DNA from: JAUXFK01 sp034189035
Lineage (GTDB): Bacteria > Desulfobacterota > UBA8473
Assembly (NCBI GenBank): GCA_034189035.1
Contig: JAXHVA010000147.1
Location: forward strand, 1-8,739
DNA: 8,739 nt
Reading direction: 5' to 3'
The stretch's first letter is position 1. Each line of letters starts with the position of its first letter. Of this stretch, positions 6,942-8,739 are shown in pieces. The translations under genes were made by a program, and so were the position numbers. The notes under the pieces were generated by a model, which saw nothing but the letters and a program-made list of their open reading frames with translations, was not told where the DNA came from and did no database searches.

Positions 6942-6965
6942 AAAGGCATATGTTAATATGCCTTT
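6942..6965 (-). repeat. Perfect 10-bp hairpin spanning the kdnB stop codon
   Basis: AAAGGCATAT (6942-6951) and ATATGCCTTT (6956-6965) pair perfectly around a four-base loop that holds the TAA stop of the kdnB-like gene. The last codons of that gene therefore form one arm. The minus-strand transcript reads TTTAAG after the stem, a poor U-tract, while the plus strand reads TTTTT. It sits in the 43-base gap before kdnA, upstream of its ribosome site. It may act as a partial terminator, a stability element or a ribosome-linked switch tuning kdnB relative to kdnA. Confidence 0.5.
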
Positions 6966-8113
6966 TTGTATATCTCGATCACGTCTTTTCGGGTTACTTT
7001 CCTTGGGTTGTTCTCTATTGGCCGGGTTACCTTCATAGCCTGTGAAGATAGATCCTCTATTGCGGTTTCTGGAATATTCAACTCCCTCAATTTATTCGGA
7101 GCTTTCACATCTTTTATAAGTCTCTTGACTATCGATACAGATTCCCTTGCAAATTCTATATCTGTATAGCCTTCCCTCTTTTCCCCTAAGACTTCTGTTA
7201 CAAGTGAGAACTTTTCAATATTATTATCTAAGTTAAACTCCATTACATAAGGCAGAAGAAGGCCGTTCGCAATCCCATGGGGAACTTGATATTCACCTCC
7301 CAGTGGGTATGCAAGAGCATGAGCTGCGCCTACCCCTGCATTTGCCAGAGCAATTCCGCCAAAGAGGCTTCCCTTTAACATATTGCTCCTGGATTCAATG
7401 TCATGACCATCTTGAACAGCCCTTTTCAGGCTTTTTGATATCAGCCTAATAGCCTCTAAGGCAAAAAGATCACTGAATGTATTGGACGAGACAGAAATAT
7501 ACGCTTCAATAGCATGTGTCAATGCATCCATGCCCGTATAAGCTGTAACCTCAGGAGGAACAGAAAGAGTAAGCTCAGGATCGAGTAGGGCAATATCTGC
7601 AAAGAGATACTCACTGTTTATCCCTGTTTTCGCTTTTAAATCATTATCTGTAAATACTGCTGTGAATGTGACCTCACTCCCTGTCCCTGCTGTTGTGGGA
7701 ATCATAATCTTGGGCACTCCGGGTTTGTTGATCCTATCAAGGCCCTGGTAATCCCTGCTCAGTCCATTGTTTGTCAATAATATAGAGGCTGCCTTTGCTG
7801 TGTCCATTGCACTGCCGCCCCCAATGCCTATAACAAGGTTACACCCTTTATCACGGGCGATATTTGCGCACTTATCAGCGATCTCAAGGAGAGGTTCTGG
7901 TTCAACTTTATCGAAAACAGTAACATTAAGCCTTTCTTTTGTTAATGCGCTTTTAACCTTATCAAAAAGCCCAGCATTTATAATCTCCGGGTCTACTACA
8001 AGGAGGATATTAGATCCCCCTCTCTTTTTCGCTTCAATTCCAATTCGTAAGGAAACACCATTACCAAAGATAATCTCCGGCCTTATTCTAAAAGTAAAGA
8101 CTCCATCTTGCAA
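6953..8113 (-). CDS. kdnB: Iron-containing alcohol dehydrogenase, probable KdnB (Kdo 8-oxidation)
   Basis: The 386-residue length matches group III (iron-type) alcohol dehydrogenases. The NAD-binding half has GIGGGSAMDTAK (96-107) and PTTAGTGSEVT (139-149). The metal-binding half has GMDALTHAIEAY (194-205) and HALAYPLGGEYQVPHG (265-280), giving the four expected ligands Asp196, His200, His265 and His279. In Shewanella oneidensis KdnB oxidises the C8 hydroxyl of Kdo, and KdnA then aminates the product. Adjacency to a DegT aminotransferase and kdsB supports the same role here; on its own the family also covers generic alcohol and butanol dehydrogenases. The start is TTG: GAGGT lies seven bases upstream, an in-frame TAA eight codons before it excludes a longer form, and no ATG or GTG lies between. 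The TTG start may hold expression down. This is the first gene of the operon. Confidence 0.85.
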   Translation of the reverse strand: MQDGVFTFRIRPEIIFGNGVSLRIGIEAKKRGGSNILLVVDPEIINAGLFDKVKSALTKERLNVTVFDKVEPEPLLEIADKCANIARDKGCNLVIGIGGGSAMDTAKAASILLTNNGLSRDYQGLDRINKPGVPKIMIPTTAGTGSEVTFTAVFTDNDLKAKTGINSEYLFADIALLDPELTLSVPPEVTAYTGMDALTHAIEAYISVSSNTFSDLFALEAIRLISKSLKRAVQDGHDIESRSNMLKGSLFGGIALANAGVGAAHALAYPLGGEYQVPHGIANGLLLPYVMEFNLDNNIEKFSLVTEVLGEKREGYTDIEFARESVSIVKRLIKDVKAPNKLRELNIPETAIEDLSSQAMKVTRPIENNPRKVTRKDVIEIYKKAY

Positions 8114-8171
8114 GTATAGTACCTCTTTCTTTTTTTAAGCACTTGTGTTGTTGCTGTAGTTTCTCTCTCAA
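8088..8171 (-). other. Possible 27-codon leader ORF overlapping the kdnB start
   Basis: A reading frame from TTG (8169-8171) to TAG (8088-8090) encodes 27 residues beginning MREKLQQQHKCLKKERG. AGGTGA lies four bases before the TTG. It overlaps the first codons of the kdnB-like gene in another frame. The peptide composition looks reasonable, but the length is too short to call and the frame extends back only to a nearby TGA. It may be a coupling leader or simply noise. Confidence 0.18.
8121..8128 (-). promoter_or_regulatory. Ribosome binding site supporting the TTG start of kdnB
   Basis: AAAGAGGT on the minus strand leaves a seven-base spacer (ACTATAC) before the TTG at 8111-8113. The nearest upstream in-frame codon of interest is a TAA, so this site decides the start. 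Confidence 0.6.
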
Positions 8172-8219
8172 TGCATCACCTATTTTAAGCTGATATTCGA
8201 TCCCTCAAGAATGAAAAGC

Positions 8220-8248
8220 AAACTAACACAAAGAGTTTATGAAGTCAA
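8220..8248 (-). promoter_or_regulatory. Candidate sigma-70 promoter of the LPS operon
   Basis: On the minus strand TTGACT (8243-8248) and TAGTTT (8220-8225) are separated by 17 bases. A TG lies one base before the -10, an extended -10 feature that could offset the weak hexamer. Transcription would begin near 8213, leaving about 100 bases of leader before the kdnB-like gene. Confidence 0.4.
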
Positions 8249-8257
8249 GGTGTTAGT
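8222..8257. repeat. 8-bp inverted repeat flanking the candidate operon promoter
   Basis: ACTAACAC (8222-8229) and GTGTTAGT (8250-8257) are perfect inverted copies with a 20-base spacer. One arm overlaps the candidate -10 and the other lies just upstream of the -35, as a two-site operator would. A 20-base loop makes an RNA hairpin less attractive. The regulator is unknown. Confidence 0.35.
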
Positions 8258-8283
8258 GATCTCCATCCTTTCCCTTTTAAAGA

Positions 8284-8311
8284 TTGGACTTATCTAAATT
8301 TATGTTATATA
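8284..8311 (+). promoter_or_regulatory. Candidate plus-strand promoter, divergent from the operon
   Basis: TTGGAC (8284-8289) and TATATA (8306-8311) are 16 bases apart, with TG one base before the -10. AT-rich surroundings make false hits common. It would read toward the small frame at 8338-8508 and the insertion sequence. Confidence 0.25.
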
Positions 8312-8453
8312 AAGATTAAAAATAAAGGAACCTTTAAAGTGAGGTTGTCTTTTTGGCAGTATCTTTAAATTTAAGGAAGGAGGAATTAAAAATAGTAGGA
8401 GCTTTTTCATCGGACGGTAAGGTAGCTTTGGTTACGGTTGGTGGCAAAGGAAA

Positions 8454-8474
8454 AGAACATAAGAAGAACATAAG
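8454..8474. repeat. Two tandem copies of a 10-base word
   Basis: AGAACATAAG occurs at 8454-8463 and again at 8465-8474, a period of 11 bases, just before the presumed insertion-sequence boundary. It may be chance in this A-rich stretch or slippage near the insertion site. Confidence 0.35.
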
Positions 8475-8495
8475 GGTATTCATACCCCGTTTTAG

Positions 8496-8739
8496 TGGAC
8501 ACTCATAAGAGCCTCAAGTAAATAAAAGAGGGAAAGGAGTGATCCATGAGTAAAAAGAGGAAGAAATATAATTCAACATTTAAATTAGAAGCGATCCGCC
8601 TCGTCAACGAGGAGGGAGGCAAGGTCTCAGAGGTGGAGCGTAGCCTGGATATCAGCAGGGGTACGTTGGCGCGCTGGATAAGGGAAAAGAAAGCTGATCC
8701 GGAAGAAGCCTTTCCAGGTAAAGGTCGTCTTAAAGCCAA
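8496..8739 (+). mobile_element. Left part of an IS3-family insertion sequence (continues past the window)
   Basis: An IS3-type orfA begins at 8546. The 50-60 bases before it include CCCCGTTTTAGTGGACACT (8485-8503), which has the look of an IS3-family terminal repeat with the TG end near 8496. The right end, orfB and target duplication lie outside the window, so the left boundary is uncertain by some 15 bases. The element sits upstream of the LPS operon and points away from it. Confidence 0.5.
8546..8739 (+). CDS. IS3-family transposase OrfA, N-terminal part (runs off the right edge)
   Basis: ATG at 8546 with AAGGAG six bases upstream opens a frame that stays open to the window end (64 complete codons plus two bases). 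The start MSKKRKKYNSTFKLEAIRLV, then a helix-turn-helix stretch (EVERSLDISRGTLARWIRE, about 34-52) and a PEEAFPGKG tail are typical of OrfA of IS3 elements (Transposase_8 family). OrfA binds the terminal repeats and is normally fused to the DDE catalytic OrfB by a -1 frameshift; that part is not visible. Codons are more GC-rich than in the neighbouring operon, as expected of a mobile gene. Intactness of the element cannot be judged. Confidence 0.9.
   Translation, partial: MSKKRKKYNSTFKLEAIRLVNEEGGKVSEVERSLDISRGTLARWIREKKADPEEAFPGKGRLKA

Larger units (their letters stand above)
8172..8545. other. Intergenic region between the LPS operon and the insertion sequence
   Basis: This 374-base AT-rich stretch has no convincing gene. 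It holds a candidate minus-strand promoter (8220-8248) inside an 8-bp inverted repeat, a candidate plus-strand promoter (8284-8311), a doubtful plus-strand frame (8338-8508), a short tandem repeat (8454-8474), a small hairpin (8474-8487) and, near 8480-8496, the probable left boundary of an IS3-family element. No tRNA or recognisable riboswitch was seen. Confidence 0.6.

Noticed and set aside
6527..6943. Plus-strand open frame of 138 residues
   Set aside because: It is antisense to the kdnA-like gene, whose motifs are unmistakable, and its peptide is Ser/Ile-rich shadow sequence.
8474..8490. Hairpin GGGTA-TTCA-TACCC followed by CGTTTT as a terminator
   Set aside because: The stem is only five base pairs, the T-run is short and interrupted, no gene clearly ends before it, and it probably overlaps the insertion-sequence end.
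8503..8739. Minus-strand open frame of 78 residues at the right edge
   Set aside because: It lies antisense to the IS3 orfA, which has a ribosome site, a typical helix-turn-helix sequence and a family match; the minus frame has no such support.

Overview
The window comes from a Gram-negative, LPS-making bacterium with an AT-rich genome. Nearly all of it (8113 down to 233) is one tightly packed run of eight minus-strand genes. Five of these clearly belong to the inner core and lipid A of lipopolysaccharide. The phylum cannot be fixed by eye. The gene set and its divergence from enterobacterial versions fit a non-enteric lineage, for example a delta-proteobacterial or Nitrospirota-like one, but this is only an impression.

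In transcription order (right to left on the minus strand) the run is: an iron-type alcohol dehydrogenase (kdnB-like, 8113-6953); a DegT/DnrJ/EryC1 PLP aminotransferase (kdnA-like, 6909-5728); CMP-Kdo synthetase (kdsB, 5711-4965); Kdo transferase (waaA, 4875-3568); arabinose-5-phosphate isomerase (kdsD, 3560-2589); a DapA/NanA-fold protein without the Schiff-base lysine (2576-1626); a LpxL/HtrB-type lipid A acyltransferase whose HX4(D/E) motif reads HX4T (1575-619); and an unrecognised 127-residue helical, charged protein (616-233). Gaps are mostly 2-50 bases, so one transcript is likely. A candidate promoter lies at 8220-8248, inside an 8-bp inverted repeat.

The most informative context is kdnB-kdnA-kdsB side by side. 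In Shewanella oneidensis this trio makes and activates 8-amino-3,8-dideoxy-D-manno-octulosonic acid (Kdo8N), an amino version of Kdo. Here the trio is followed directly by the Kdo transferase and the isomerase that starts Kdo synthesis. The likely job of the operon is therefore to make, activate and attach Kdo8N (or Kdo) to lipid A, followed by late acylation. Neither kdsA nor kdsC is in the window. The two genes with altered active-site motifs (DapA-like, LpxL-like) and the terminal small gene are the least explained parts and the best leads.

Left edge: 1-123 is the C-terminal tail of a plus-strand gene with more GC-rich codons, converging on the operon. A 109-base gap separates them and holds only weak inverted repeats. 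Right edge: 8172-8545 has no convincing gene. It holds possible divergent promoters, a short tandem repeat and a doubtful small reading frame, then the left end of an IS3-family insertion sequence whose orfA (from 8546) runs off the window. I see no tRNA, rRNA or CRISPR array.
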